A DNA stretch of 64,000 nucleotides from Cetobacterium sp. NK01 (GTDB lineage Bacteria; Fusobacteriota; Fusobacteriia; Fusobacteriales; Fusobacteriaceae): positions 62,001 through 126,000 of the forward strand of contig NZ_JANIBO010000001.1 of the NCBI RefSeq assembly GCF_024506395.1. Direction: 5' to 3'. The notes under the pieces were generated by a model. The model was not told the DNA's origin. It saw only the letters and a list, made by a program, of their open reading frames with translations, and did not search any database. Position numbers and translations under genes: made by a program. Position 1 is the stretch's first letter. Each line of letters starts with the position of its first letter. Of the stretch, positions 40,917-49,121 are shown piece after piece.

Positions 40917-41503
40917 ATACACATTGTAGAAAATATATTCAACCTTTAATTGGTTTAGGAGCAGATATAGCTATAAAACTTGGATTAGATGCTAATAGAG
41001 TTACAATAATAGCTATGCTAGTTGGAGTTTTAAGTGGAATTTTAACAGCATTAGACTTAAATATAGCTGGAATTTTAATGCTATGGATTTCAGGGTATTT
41101 AGATGCAGTGGATGGGACTATAGCTAGAAAGACAAAATCCTCATCACCTTTTGGAACAGTAATGGATATAACATTTGATAGAATAGTTGAAGGATCTGTT
41201 ATAATAGGTGTTGCTTATAAATATTCCCAGTTTAGTTTTATATCTCTTGTATTAGCTGTTAGTATAATAATATCAATGACAATATTTCTAACAACAGGAC
41301 CATTAGCTGAAAATAAAGGAGAGAAAACATTTTATTATCAAGCGGGATTAGCCGAAAGAACTGAGGGATTTGTAATGCTTAGTTTAATGATACTTTTAAG
41401 AGAGAGAGCAGAAGTTGTTATAAATATATTTTCTGGAGTAGTTTTATTTACCGCTGGGCAAAGATTTATAGAAGCTAAAAAAATATTATCAAAAGACCTA
41501 TAA
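40910..41503 (+). CDS. CDP-alcohol phosphatidyltransferase family protein (YnjF-like)
   Basis: The 197-residue membrane protein has the complete family motif D-x2-D-G-x2-A-R-x8-G-x3-D-x3-D, from D-A-V-D-G-T-I-A-R to D-I-T-F-D. The metal-binding residues are therefore intact. The family joins a CDP-activated lipid or alcohol to an acceptor (glycerol phosphate, inositol phosphate and others). It overlaps the ATPase gene by 7 bases. E. coli ynjF also lies in the ynj neighbourhood, so the link with the transporter is not accidental. Why a transporter locus needs a phospholipid synthase-like enzyme is open. Confidence 0.85.
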   Translation: MLDTHCRKYIQPLIGLGADIAIKLGLDANRVTIIAMLVGVLSGILTALDLNIAGILMLWISGYLDAVDGTIARKTKSSSPFGTVMDITFDRIVEGSVIIGVAYKYSQFSFISLVLAVSIIISMTIFLTTGPLAENKGEKTFYYQAGLAERTEGFVMLSLMILLRERAEVVINIFSGVVLFTAGQRFIEAKKILSKDL

Positions 41504-41544
41504 TCTATACATAGAAAAAAACTTTTCAGAATGCCCTCTATATG

Positions 41545-41558
41545 CTATTATATAATAG
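41545..41558. promoter_or_regulatory. Palindromic -10 region before the HTH regulator gene
   Basis: ctattatataatag is a perfect 14-base palindrome containing TATAAT (41551-41556), 17 bases before the ATG at 41573. A convincing -35 is not visible. Confidence 0.4.
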
Positions 41559-41572
41559 TAGGGGGTGGTATA

Positions 41573-42958
41573 ATGCATACAACAGCTGCAAATATTTTAA
41601 AAATTTTATCTCAGAGTGAAATGTCTGTAGATGATATGCAGTTGTATTTAGAAGTAGAGAAAAGCTCAATAATGAAAGCAATCTTACAACTTAATGAGTT
41701 TTTAGAATCGATCAACTTACCAATAATAAAGAGGAACGACAGCTTATGTTCTTTAAATCTTTCAAATCAACAGATGAAAACACTATTTAACAATTTTAAC
41801 ACTTTAACATCAGTAGAAAAAGTAGATTATCTATTTATTAAATTTATAGCAACGGGATTTTTAAATTTAGAAAAAGAAAAAGAGAATCTAGATATATCTA
41901 GAAGTACAATTTTAAGAGCTTTTAAAACAGTAAAAGAGACATTTGCAAAAAATGGATCAACTTATGAGTATATCCATGGAAAGGGATTAGTTTTAACTCA
42001 TCTCAGTAGTTTAGATAAAACAGCTTTTTGCAAAAAATTAATGATATTCTTTATAGAGGAGGATATTTTAGTTCCAAGCAGAAGAAATTTATTAAATAGT
42101 ATAAAAAAGTTTGATACAAAAGAAAGAGTAGAAAAATTGTATCCTATTTTAAGTAATTCAGAGATGTCTGTTAATTATTTTGTATTGGCATTTATACATG
42201 TTTTAGAAGTTTGTGTAGATATATTTGGAGGGTTTGATTTTAAAGTAGAATCTATTAAAGAGATGGATAAGTTTATAAAAATAAAAAATTCTGTTGAAAA
42301 GTGTGGAAAAGAATTAAGCGAAGAGTATAAAAAACAATTGGTTTACTTTTTATATTCATTCTCTTTAGATCAAGGGCGTTTAGATGGAACTTTAATAAAT
42401 ATAAGTTCTAAATTTATAAGTGATTTAAAAGACTATTTCAAGTTGAAAATTAATAATAAAGATCTTTATAAACTACTTTTTAATAAGGTTTATCTTTCGT
42501 TTTTTAAATTAGAAAATAATATTTTAAAGATATCTAATATAAAAAGAGATAGATCCTATATGAAAATTTTAGAAAAATTAGATATATTTTTAGCAGAAAA
42601 TTCATATAAAATATACTTAGCAGATAAATATGTGATAGCATTTGTTTTAAAAACAATTATTATCGAGGAGAATATTTCAGAAATAAAAAATGTTTTATTA
42701 CTTCTTCATGATGCTGCAATAAATCGGAAAAGTGCTTTTAATATATCCTTAAAAAGGTATATTCCAGCGGTAAATTTTGATGTAGAACCGATATTGTTCT
42801 ATCAAAAAAATGTGGCTAAATTAAAAAAAGATTATGACATAATAATAGCAGACAGCAAAATATCATATGAGTCAATTTTAATAGATTCATATAACAATAT
42901 TAAAATCTATGAAATTTTAGAAAATCATGCATTAAATGTAGGATTGAATAAGAAATAA
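41573..42958 (+). CDS. HTH regulator with Mga/BglG-like architecture
   Basis: The 461-residue protein has two N-terminal winged helices (I-L-K-I-L-S-Q-S-E-M-S-V-D-D, then L-D-I-S-R-S-T-I-L-R-A-F-K-T-V). A long helical middle region and a C-terminal alpha/beta part (D-I-I-I-A-D-S-K) follow. This order recalls Mga and BglG-type regulators, but phosphorylated PRD histidines are not clearly seen. ATG at 41573 follows GGGGGTGG; an in-frame ATG at 41531 overlaps the -10 region and is rejected. It lies 70 bases after the Ynj-like operon and may control it. A hairpin terminator follows. Confidence 0.6.
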   Translation: MHTTAANILKILSQSEMSVDDMQLYLEVEKSSIMKAILQLNEFLESINLPIIKRNDSLCSLNLSNQQMKTLFNNFNTLTSVEKVDYLFIKFIATGFLNLEKEKENLDISRSTILRAFKTVKETFAKNGSTYEYIHGKGLVLTHLSSLDKTAFCKKLMIFFIEEDILVPSRRNLLNSIKKFDTKERVEKLYPILSNSEMSVNYFVLAFIHVLEVCVDIFGGFDFKVESIKEMDKFIKIKNSVEKCGKELSEEYKKQLVYFLYSFSLDQGRLDGTLINISSKFISDLKDYFKLKINNKDLYKLLFNKVYLSFFKLENNILKISNIKRDRSYMKILEKLDIFLAENSYKIYLADKYVIAFVLKTIIIEENISEIKNVLLLLHDAAINRKSAFNISLKRYIPAVNFDVEPILFYQKNVAKLKKDYDIIIADSKISYESILIDSYNNIKIYEILENHALNVGLNKK

Positions 42959-42978
42959 AATGTATAAAAAATAATAGA

Positions 42979-43029
42979 AGAAATAGCAAGTCTTTTTTTG
43001 TGAGAAAAGAGTCACTATTTCTTTTTTTT
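42979..43029 (+). terminator. Terminator after the HTH regulator gene
   Basis: agaaatag (42979-42986) pairs with ctatttct (43015-43022) around a long loop, followed by a run of T. Confidence 0.65.
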
Positions 43030-43033
43030 ATTT

Positions 43034-43474
43034 TTATTTTTCAAATGTCATATCTAAATGAGGAATTCCATCTTCAGAATAAACTGCAGAAACTGGTTTA
43101 AATCCAAGCTCTTTATAAAAATCTTTAAGATATTCTTGAGCACCAATAGTAATTTTATTTGTGTTTAAATTTTTTAAAACGCAGTTTATCCCCTCTGTTA
43201 CAATAGCTCTTGCATAACCCTTTCCTCTAGCGTCTTTAGCAACTAAAACTCTGCCTAAAGAAGCATTGTCGTAGGATACTCCAGGCTGAAGAACTCTAAG
43301 ATATGCTTTAATTTTATCGTTTTCTTTTATCATCACATGAAAAGAGGTTTTATCTTTGTCATCAATATCGTTATAGACACACTTTTGTTCTACAACAAAA
43401 ATTTCAGATCTTAATTTTAAAATATCGTAAAGCTCCTCAAGTGTCAATTCATTAAATTTTTTACATAAAATCAT
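43034..43474 (-). CDS. ElaA-type GNAT acetyltransferase
   Basis: The 146-residue protein has the ElaA pattern: L-R-S-E-I-F-V-V-E-Q-K-C-V-Y-N-D-I-D, then L-G-R-V-L-V-A-K-D-A-R-G-K-G-Y-A-R-A (acetyl-CoA loop), then G-A-Q-E-Y-L-K-D-F-Y. The substrate is unknown. ATG follows AAAGGAGG. The gap 43475-43673 contains an AT-rich inverted repeat and no gene. Confidence 0.85.
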   Translation of the reverse strand: MILCKKFNELTLEELYDILKLRSEIFVVEQKCVYNDIDDKDKTSFHVMIKENDKIKAYLRVLQPGVSYDNASLGRVLVAKDARGKGYARAIVTEGINCVLKNLNTNKITIGAQEYLKDFYKELGFKPVSAVYSEDGIPHLDMTFEK

Positions 43475-43602
43475 ATAAACCTCCTTTAGAAAAAACTATA
43501 AAAAATATAACGTTAAATAAGTATACAATAAAAATATAAAAAAATTCAATAAAAAATAAAAAAATCATGTAAAAAAATAAGGTATTTATGTATAAAAAAA
43601 CA

Positions 43603-43640
43603 ATATCTATAATTTATATAGTAATATAAGTTATAGATAT
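43603..43640. repeat. AT-rich inverted repeat upstream of the lipoprotein gene
   Basis: atatctataa (43603-43612) and ttatagatat (43631-43640) are perfect 10-base arms. There is no T-tract, so an operator or mRNA 5' structure is more likely than a terminator. Confidence 0.45.
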
Positions 43641-43673
43641 TATAAAAAATTATAGAAATAAGGAGATAAATAG

Positions 43674-44060
43674 ATGAAAAAAATAAAAGGAATAATTTTA
43701 TTAATTGCTTTATCTTTTACAGGGTGTGCTTCCACAATGTATGAAGGGCAACAGCAAACTAGGGGAAACAGTTTAGATATGAACTTAGTAGCAAATACAA
43801 TACTTGCTACAGCTCTTTATAATAGCTCTAATAACAGCAGTCCATTTACAGATTTTAATTCTAAAAATAAAACTATAACAGAAACTCATAAAACAGGAAT
43901 GTCTACATCTAATACTGTAGGAACAAGTAAAACAGAAACATATACTCAACCTTATGGTAGTAATGGAATAATGACAACTACAACAAGAAATTCTAACACT
44001 GTAACTCACTCAAACTCTGTTGAAAAAACAACAACAAAAAGTAGATCTTTTGGATTTTAA
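43674..44060 (+). CDS. Ser/Thr/Asn-rich lipoprotein, unknown function
   Basis: The 128-residue precursor has a lipoprotein signal ending F-T-G-C with C18. The mature part is low-complexity and rich in Thr, Ser and Asn (N-S-S-N-N-S-S-P-F, T-E-T-Y-T-Q-P-Y-G, T-T-T-T-R-N-S-N-T). This suggests an extended surface polypeptide. AAGGAGAT precedes the ATG. No family recognised. Confidence 0.65.
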   Translation: MKKIKGIILLIALSFTGCASTMYEGQQQTRGNSLDMNLVANTILATALYNSSNNSSPFTDFNSKNKTITETHKTGMSTSNTVGTSKTETYTQPYGSNGIMTTTTRNSNTVTHSNSVEKTTTKSRSFGF

Positions 44061-44061
44061 T

Positions 44062-44115
44062 TTGACAAAAAATTAACTTCAATGTATTATCTAAATATGA
44101 TATCAAAATTAGATA
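44062..44115 (+). promoter_or_regulatory. chrA-padR promoter with inverted repeat
   Basis: TTGACA (44062-44067), 17 bases, TATTAT (44085-44090) with an upstream TG. tatctaa (44088-44094) and ttagata (44109-44115) form an inverted repeat over the start site, a plausible PadR operator. Confidence 0.7.
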
Positions 44116-44134
44116 AAGAAAAGGAGTTAATTAA

Positions 44135-45196
44135 ATGTTAGATTTATTTAAAATATTTTTTAAACTAGGATGCACAGCTTTTGGAGGACCAGTAGCTCAC
44201 ATATCTATGGTAGAAAGGGAGGTTGTAGAAAAAAGAAAAATAATTTCTAAAGAGGATTTTTTAGATTTTATAGGAAGTGTAAATTTAATACCTGGACCAA
44301 ATTCAACGCAAATAGTTATGCTTACAGGGTTGCGTTATAAAGGATTTTGGGGTATGATAGTTGCAGGTTTGTCATTCATATTTCCTGCAGCTTTTATAAC
44401 TCTATTACTAGCAGTTATATATAGTTATTCAAAAGATATTATATATATAAAGCCTATTTTTGATTATGTAAAATTTGGAGTATTTCCAATAATTATATTT
44501 TCTTTAATAAATATGTATAATAAAATAAAAAAAAATAATGATCAAGTAATAGTTTTACTACTTTCATGTTTTTTAAATTTTTTCTTAGAAAAAGAGATTT
44601 TTATTATTTTCTCTATGGGAATTTTAGCTACAGTTTATACATTGTATCTAAATAAAAATCGTTTAAATGTAGTTATTTTGCCACTATGGGCTATAATCTT
44701 TGAAAAGTTTTTTAAAATAGGAGCCACTTTATTTGGAGGGGGATATATGCTTATTGCTTATATTTCTGATCTTTTTGTTCAAAGTGGAATATTAACAGAA
44801 ACACAACTTTTAGATGCAATAGCTTTTGGGCAATTTACTCCAGGACCTATATTGACAACAGCAACATTTATAGGATATGAAATCGGTGGAGTAGTAGGAT
44901 CTATATGGGCAACAATAGGGATATTTTTGCCATCCTTTATCTTTATATATTTCTTAGGAAGTATAGTGAGTAAAGTAAGAAATAATCTCATAGCTTCAAA
45001 GTTTTTAAACTTTGTCAATGCATCTAGTTTGGGAGTTATGGTATCTGTGATACTACTTATGGGGAAGGACTTAATGAAAGATTTAAAAGGAGTCCCTTTA
45101 GTTATAATTAATTTGCTTTTAATTAAATTTAAAATGGATAGTTATTGTTTGATTATCATATCATTGATATATGGCTATCTAATATGGAGGATATAG
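44135..45196 (+). CDS. Chromate transporter family protein (CHR, bidomain)
   Basis: The 353-residue membrane protein has two CHR halves. The first has F-F-K-L-G-C-T-A-F-G-G-P and N-L-I-P-G-P-N-S-T-Q. The second has F-K-I-G-A-T-L-F-G-G-G and F-G-Q-F-T-P-G-P-I-L-T-T-A-T-F-I-G-Y. Long-chain ChrA exports chromate in some bacteria, but many homologues have other or unknown roles. Its stop shares one base with the start of a PadR-type gene, so it is likely under that regulator's control. Confidence 0.85.
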   Translation: MLDLFKIFFKLGCTAFGGPVAHISMVEREVVEKRKIISKEDFLDFIGSVNLIPGPNSTQIVMLTGLRYKGFWGMIVAGLSFIFPAAFITLLLAVIYSYSKDIIYIKPIFDYVKFGVFPIIIFSLINMYNKIKKNNDQVIVLLLSCFLNFFLEKEIFIIFSMGILATVYTLYLNKNRLNVVILPLWAIIFEKFFKIGATLFGGGYMLIAYISDLFVQSGILTETQLLDAIAFGQFTPGPILTTATFIGYEIGGVVGSIWATIGIFLPSFIFIYFLGSIVSKVRNNLIASKFLNFVNASSLGVMVSVILLMGKDLMKDLKGVPLVIINLLLIKFKMDSYCLIIISLIYGYLIWRI

Positions 45197-45519
45197 TGGA
45201 AAAGAAGGTACAAGAGAAGTATTTAAGAAAAATATTTTTAGGATTTATAAATATTCATATTTTAAGACATGCTAGTAAAAAACCATTTTTTGGATCTTGG
45301 CTTATGGAGCATTTGGAAAAACATGGATATAAAGTTAGTCCAGGAATGATCTATCCGATGCTACACAAAATGGAAGAAGAAAAGGTTTTAAAAACAGAGA
45401 AAATAAAAGAGGATGACGGTAAAATAAGAATATATTATAGTATAACTGAAACAGGAAAAGAGATTTTAGAAGAAGCTGAAAAGCAAGTTTTAGAATTAAC
45501 TAAAAAAATAAAAAAATAA
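45196..45519 (+). CDS. PadR-family transcriptional regulator
   Basis: The 107-residue protein has the PadR winged helix: I-H-I-L-R-H-A-S-K-K-P-F-F-G-S-W-L-M, then S-P-G-M-I-Y-P-M-L-H-K-M-E and Y-Y-S-I-T-E-T-G-K-E. GTG at 45196 overlaps the chrA stop (TAGTG) and has GGAGG 5 bases upstream. In-frame ATGs at 45145 and 45184 are therefore rejected. It probably autoregulates chrA-padR through the inverted repeat at 44088-44115; the inducer is unknown. Confidence 0.8.
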   Translation: MEKKVQEKYLRKIFLGFINIHILRHASKKPFFGSWLMEHLEKHGYKVSPGMIYPMLHKMEEEKVLKTEKIKEDDGKIRIYYSITETGKEILEEAEKQVLELTKKIKK

Positions 45520-45526
45520 AAAAAAG

Positions 45527-45555
45527 TTGACATTTAAAAAAAATTAATATAGAAT
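45527..45555 (+). promoter_or_regulatory. ilv operon promoter
   Basis: TTGACA (45527-45532), 17 bases, TAGAAT (45550-45555), 32 bases before the leader peptide ATG. Confidence 0.8.
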
Positions 45556-45586
45556 CTATAAAAATTAGAAAAAGGAGGGAGCACTC

Positions 45587-45649
45587 ATGAACAGATTCAA
45601 AAACTTATTAACTATAATTATAATAATATGCTTTTGGGTTTGGATTTGA
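45587..45649 (+). CDS. ilv leader peptide (20 residues, Ile-rich)
   Basis: A GGAGGGAG site precedes ATG. The frame reads MNRFKNLLTIIIIICFWVWI and stops at TGA 45647-45649. Six Ile codons (five consecutive), two adjacent Leu and one Val make it a classical sensor of branched-chain aminoacyl-tRNA. It is followed by alternative hairpins and a terminator before ilvD. Ribosome stalling at the Ile/Leu/Val codons would favour the antiterminator and raise ilv expression. Confidence 0.85.
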   Translation: MNRFKNLLTIIIIICFWVWI

Positions 45650-45670
45650 TGAGTTGTATCTCAGAAAATA

Positions 45671-45760
45671 TTCAAGCCTTATTTTGTTTAAAAAATAATG
45701 GCTTGAGCAATGCTAAGATGTTTTAAGAGCTTAAGTCTATGGATTTAAGCTCTTTTTTTT
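45671..45760 (+). promoter_or_regulatory. ilv transcription attenuator (alternative hairpins and terminator)
   Basis: Segment 1 (tcaagcc, about 45672-45678) pairs with segment 2 (ggcttga, 45700-45706). Segment 2 also pairs as cttgagc (45702-45708) with segment 3, gcttaag (45729-45735, one G-U). Segment 3 within aagagcttaa (45725-45734) pairs perfectly with ttaagctctt (45745-45754), followed by T, making the terminator. The three mutually exclusive stems match classical leader-peptide attenuation. Confidence 0.85.
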
Positions 45761-45788
45761 ATAGTTTTTACAATGAGGGAGGTTAGGT

Positions 45789-47444
45789 ATGAGAAGTGAT
45801 GTTGTAACAAAGGGGTTAGGTAGAGCACCACATAGAGCTTTATTTTATTCTATGGGATTGACGCAGAGGGAGATAGACCTACCTAAAATAGGAATAGTTA
45901 ATTCTTACAATGAGATAGTTCCAGGACATATACAGCTAAAAGAGTTAGTAGAAGAGGTTAAAGCTGGAATCTATATGAATGGAGGAGTTCCTATGGAGTT
46001 TAACACTATAGCTATATGTGATGGCATAGCTATGGGACATGAAGGTATGAACAACTCACTTCCAACAAGAGAGATAATAGCAGATTCAATAGAGGCAACA
46101 GCATATGCAATGCCATTTGATGCATTAGTTTTCATGCCAAGTTGTGATAAAGTTGTCCCAGGAATGTTAATGGCAGCTGTGAGACTGAATCTACCATCTA
46201 TTTTTATAAGTGGCGGACCTATGCTAGCTGGAAAATTTCAAGGAAAAAAAATTGGAATATCAGATCTATTTGAATATGTTGGAAAAGTCCAAAATAAAGA
46301 GATGACACTAGAGGAGTTAAAAAAAGCTGAATATGAAGTTTGTAAAACTTGCGGTTCATGTTCAGGGATGTATACTGCTAATACGATGAACTGTTTAACA
46401 GAAGCTTTAGGAATAGCTCTTCCAGGAAATGGAACAGTACCTAGTGTTTATTCTGAAAGAAAAAGATTGGCAAAAGAGTCTGGGATCCAGATTATGGAAC
46501 TTTTGAAAAAAGGAGTGAAAGCAAGAGACATAATAAATAGTTCTAGTTTATATAACTCAGTTGTTGTAGACATGGCTTTGGGAGGATCTACTAACACAGC
46601 TCTTCATCTTCCTGCAATAGCTTATGAGTGTGGAGAAAAATTGACTTTAGATACTTTTGATGAAGTTTCAAATAAAACAAAACAGATAGTAAAACTATCT
46701 CCAGCAAGTTCATACTTTATAGAGGATTTTTATGAAGCAGGAGGAGTAAGTGCTGTTTTAAAAGTTTTAAAAGAGAATAAACTTTTAAAATCAAATCCCA
46801 CTGTGGCTTTAAAAGATATTTTAGATATAGCAGAAAAAGGGGAAGTTTTCAATAAAGAGATAATTCGAGATTTTAACAATCCTTATTTTAATACAGGAGG
46901 ATTATCTGTTTTAAAAGGAAACTTGGCTGCAAAGGGAGCAATTGTAAAATCAGGAGCAGTCCATCCAAGTATGCTAGTTCATAAAGGAAAGGCAAAAGTA
47001 TTTAACTGTGAAGAAAAAGCCACTGAAGCTATATTAGGTGGTAATATTGAAAAAGGTGATGTAGTTGTGATCTCATATGAAGGACCAAAAGGAGGGCCAG
47101 GAATGCGAGAGATGCTATCACCAACAGGAGCTTTAGTAGGGATGGGACTAGATATGTACTGCGCTTTAGTAACTGATGGAAGATTTTCAGGGGGATCTAG
47201 AGGAGCTGCCATAGGGCATGTATCTCCAGAGGCTTTAGATAAAGGTGTGATAGCTTATGTACAAGATGGAGATTATATAGAGATAGATATTCCAAATAAA
47301 AAAATAGAACTGTTAGTTTCAAGTGAAGAGTTAGAAAAAAGAAAAGAGACAACTACTCTTTTAGAAAAAGAAGTAAAAAATAGAATGTTAAAAAAATATA
47401 TGAAGCTAGTTTCAGATTCATCAGAGGGAGCAGTTATGAGATAG
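45789..47444 (+). CDS. ilvD: Dihydroxy-acid dehydratase
   Basis: The 551-residue protein has the IlvD/Edd motifs: C-D-K-V-V-P-G-M-L-M and C-K-T-C-G-S-C-S-G-M-Y-T-A-N-T-M (iron-sulfur cluster ligands), G-G-S-T-N-T-A-L-H, and near the end G-P-K-G-G-P-G-M-R-E-M and D-G-R-F-S-G. It dehydrates dihydroxy acids to the keto acids of valine and isoleucine, using an oxygen-sensitive cluster. It is the first structural gene of ilvDBNC, controlled by the attenuator 29 bases upstream. Confidence 0.95.
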   Translation: MRSDVVTKGLGRAPHRALFYSMGLTQREIDLPKIGIVNSYNEIVPGHIQLKELVEEVKAGIYMNGGVPMEFNTIAICDGIAMGHEGMNNSLPTREIIADSIEATAYAMPFDALVFMPSCDKVVPGMLMAAVRLNLPSIFISGGPMLAGKFQGKKIGISDLFEYVGKVQNKEMTLEELKKAEYEVCKTCGSCSGMYTANTMNCLTEALGIALPGNGTVPSVYSERKRLAKESGIQIMELLKKGVKARDIINSSSLYNSVVVDMALGGSTNTALHLPAIAYECGEKLTLDTFDEVSNKTKQIVKLSPASSYFIEDFYEAGGVSAVLKVLKENKLLKSNPTVALKDILDIAEKGEVFNKEIIRDFNNPYFNTGGLSVLKGNLAAKGAIVKSGAVHPSMLVHKGKAKVFNCEEKATEAILGGNIEKGDVVVISYEGPKGGPGMREMLSPTGALVGMGLDMYCALVTDGRFSGGSRGAAIGHVSPEALDKGVIAYVQDGDYIEIDIPNKKIELLVSSEELEKRKETTTLLEKEVKNRMLKKYMKLVSDSSEGAVMR

Positions 47445-47453
47445 GAGGAGAGT

Positions 47454-49118
47454 ATGAAGGAGATAACAGGAGCTAAAATAGTTTTAGAAACACTTAAATA
47501 TTTAGGAGTTAAGGATATCTTTGGTTATCCAGGGGGAGCAGTAATTCCTATATATGATGCACTATACGACTTTAAAGATATAAGACATTATATGGCAAGA
47601 CATGAGCAAGGTGCTGTTCATAGTGCAGATGGTTATGCAAGAACTAAGATGGTTCCTGGAGTTTGTTTGGCTACATCTGGCCCAGGGGCGACAAATCTAG
47701 TTACAGGCATAATGACAGCTCATATGGATTCAGTTCCTATGTTAGTTATAACAGGTCAAGTTAGTACCTCTTTTTTAGGAAAGGATTCATTTCAAGAAAG
47801 TGATATTATTGGTATAACATCTCCAATAACTAAAAATAACTATTTAGTTAGAGATATTAATGAATTGCCTGAGATACTAAAGGAGGCCTATAGTTTAGCA
47901 AGTCATGGAAGACCTGGACCAGTATTGGTAGATATTCCTAAAAATATTCAAGAACAAAAATTAGATTATATAGTTTTTCAAGAACTTTTAAAAAAAGAGA
48001 TAAAAGAGATAAAAAAATTCAAACCTCTATATGAAGAAAAGGATATTTTAGAGGTTGAGAAGTATTTGAATAGTTCTGAAAAACCTGTACTTGTAGTTGG
48101 AGGGGGAGTATTAAATGGAGATTGTGTTGAAGAGATAAAGCTTCTTTCTAAGAGATTAAAGCTTCCAGTAGTTTCCACACTTATGGGACTTGGAATTTTT
48201 AATAAAAAAGATAAGGGTTATTTAGGTATGATTGGTATGCATGGTCTTTTAGAAGCCAATAGAGCAGTTGATGAAGCAGATCTTCTAATATGTGTTGGAA
48301 TGCGATTTGACGACAGAATTGTAGGAGATAAAAATAGATTTTCTCCTAATTCAAAAAAAATTCATATAGAGATAGACAGAGCTGAAGTAAATAAAAATAT
48401 CGTTGTAGATCTACCTATTGTAGGTAATGCAAAAGATGTTTTAAAAAATATTTTATCACTGGATTTAAAAAATAGCTTTGAATTTTGGAGAGATTCATTT
48501 AAAAGAACTAAAAGCACTGAAGAAAAAAGTTTAAATCAAATTGCAGCTCTAAATGTTTTAAATGAAATTCTAGACGATGACTATATAGTTGTAACTGATG
48601 TTGGGCAGCACCAAATGTTTACAGCTCAACATTTAGATATAAAAAAACCATTTCAATTTTGTACTTCAGGAGGAGCTGGAACTATGGGTTATGGGCTTCC
48701 AGCTGCTATAGGAGCACAAGTGGCAAATCCTAATAAGAAAGTTATAGTTATTGTGGGAGATGGTGGGTTTCAAATGAATCAACAAGAACTGATTCTACTA
48801 GCTCAATACAATCTACCTGTGAAAATATTGATTTTTAATAATGGAGCTTTGGGAATGGTTAAACAGTGGCAGGAACTTTTTAATAATAAAAGATATTCAA
48901 GTGTAATTTTAGATATAAATCCAGATTTTGTAAAATTAGGAAATGCTCACTTTGTAGAGGGTGAAAAAATAGATAACTTACAAAATTTAAATAGATTAAA
49001 GGAGATTTTAGAAAATGATAAACCATATCTGTTAGATATTCAGATGTCATTTGAACATAATGTATATCCTATAATACCAGCTGGAAAATCTTATGAACAT
49101 ACTATTGGAGGTGTATAG
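47454..49118 (+). CDS. ilvB: Acetolactate synthase large (catalytic) subunit
   Basis: The 554-residue ThDP enzyme has the catalytic glutamate in A-R-H-E-Q-G-A-V-H, the FAD-domain block, and the ThDP motif G-D-G-G-F-Q-M-N-Q-Q-E-L. It also has the substrate loop N-N-G-A-L-G-M-V-K-Q-W-Q biosynthetic enzymes share. It condenses two pyruvates, or pyruvate and 2-oxobutyrate. It is followed 3 bases later by the regulatory subunit gene. Confidence 0.95.
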   Translation: MKEITGAKIVLETLKYLGVKDIFGYPGGAVIPIYDALYDFKDIRHYMARHEQGAVHSADGYARTKMVPGVCLATSGPGATNLVTGIMTAHMDSVPMLVITGQVSTSFLGKDSFQESDIIGITSPITKNNYLVRDINELPEILKEAYSLASHGRPGPVLVDIPKNIQEQKLDYIVFQELLKKEIKEIKKFKPLYEEKDILEVEKYLNSSEKPVLVVGGGVLNGDCVEEIKLLSKRLKLPVVSTLMGLGIFNKKDKGYLGMIGMHGLLEANRAVDEADLLICVGMRFDDRIVGDKNRFSPNSKKIHIEIDRAEVNKNIVVDLPIVGNAKDVLKNILSLDLKNSFEFWRDSFKRTKSTEEKSLNQIAALNVLNEILDDDYIVVTDVGQHQMFTAQHLDIKKPFQFCTSGGAGTMGYGLPAAIGAQVANPNKKVIVIVGDGGFQMNQQELILLAQYNLPVKILIFNNGALGMVKQWQELFNNKRYSSVILDINPDFVKLGNAHFVEGEKIDNLQNLNRLKEILENDKPYLLDIQMSFEHNVYPIIPAGKSYEHTIGGV

Positions 49119-49121
49119 AAA

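Noticed and set aside
45571-45788. T-box or riboswitch upstream of ilvD
   Set aside because: No T-box core (tggna) or long specifier stem is visible; the Ile-rich leader peptide and alternative hairpins explain the region.
46979-47212. Minus-strand ORF within ilvD
   Set aside because: It lies opposite conserved IlvD motifs and has no start signals.
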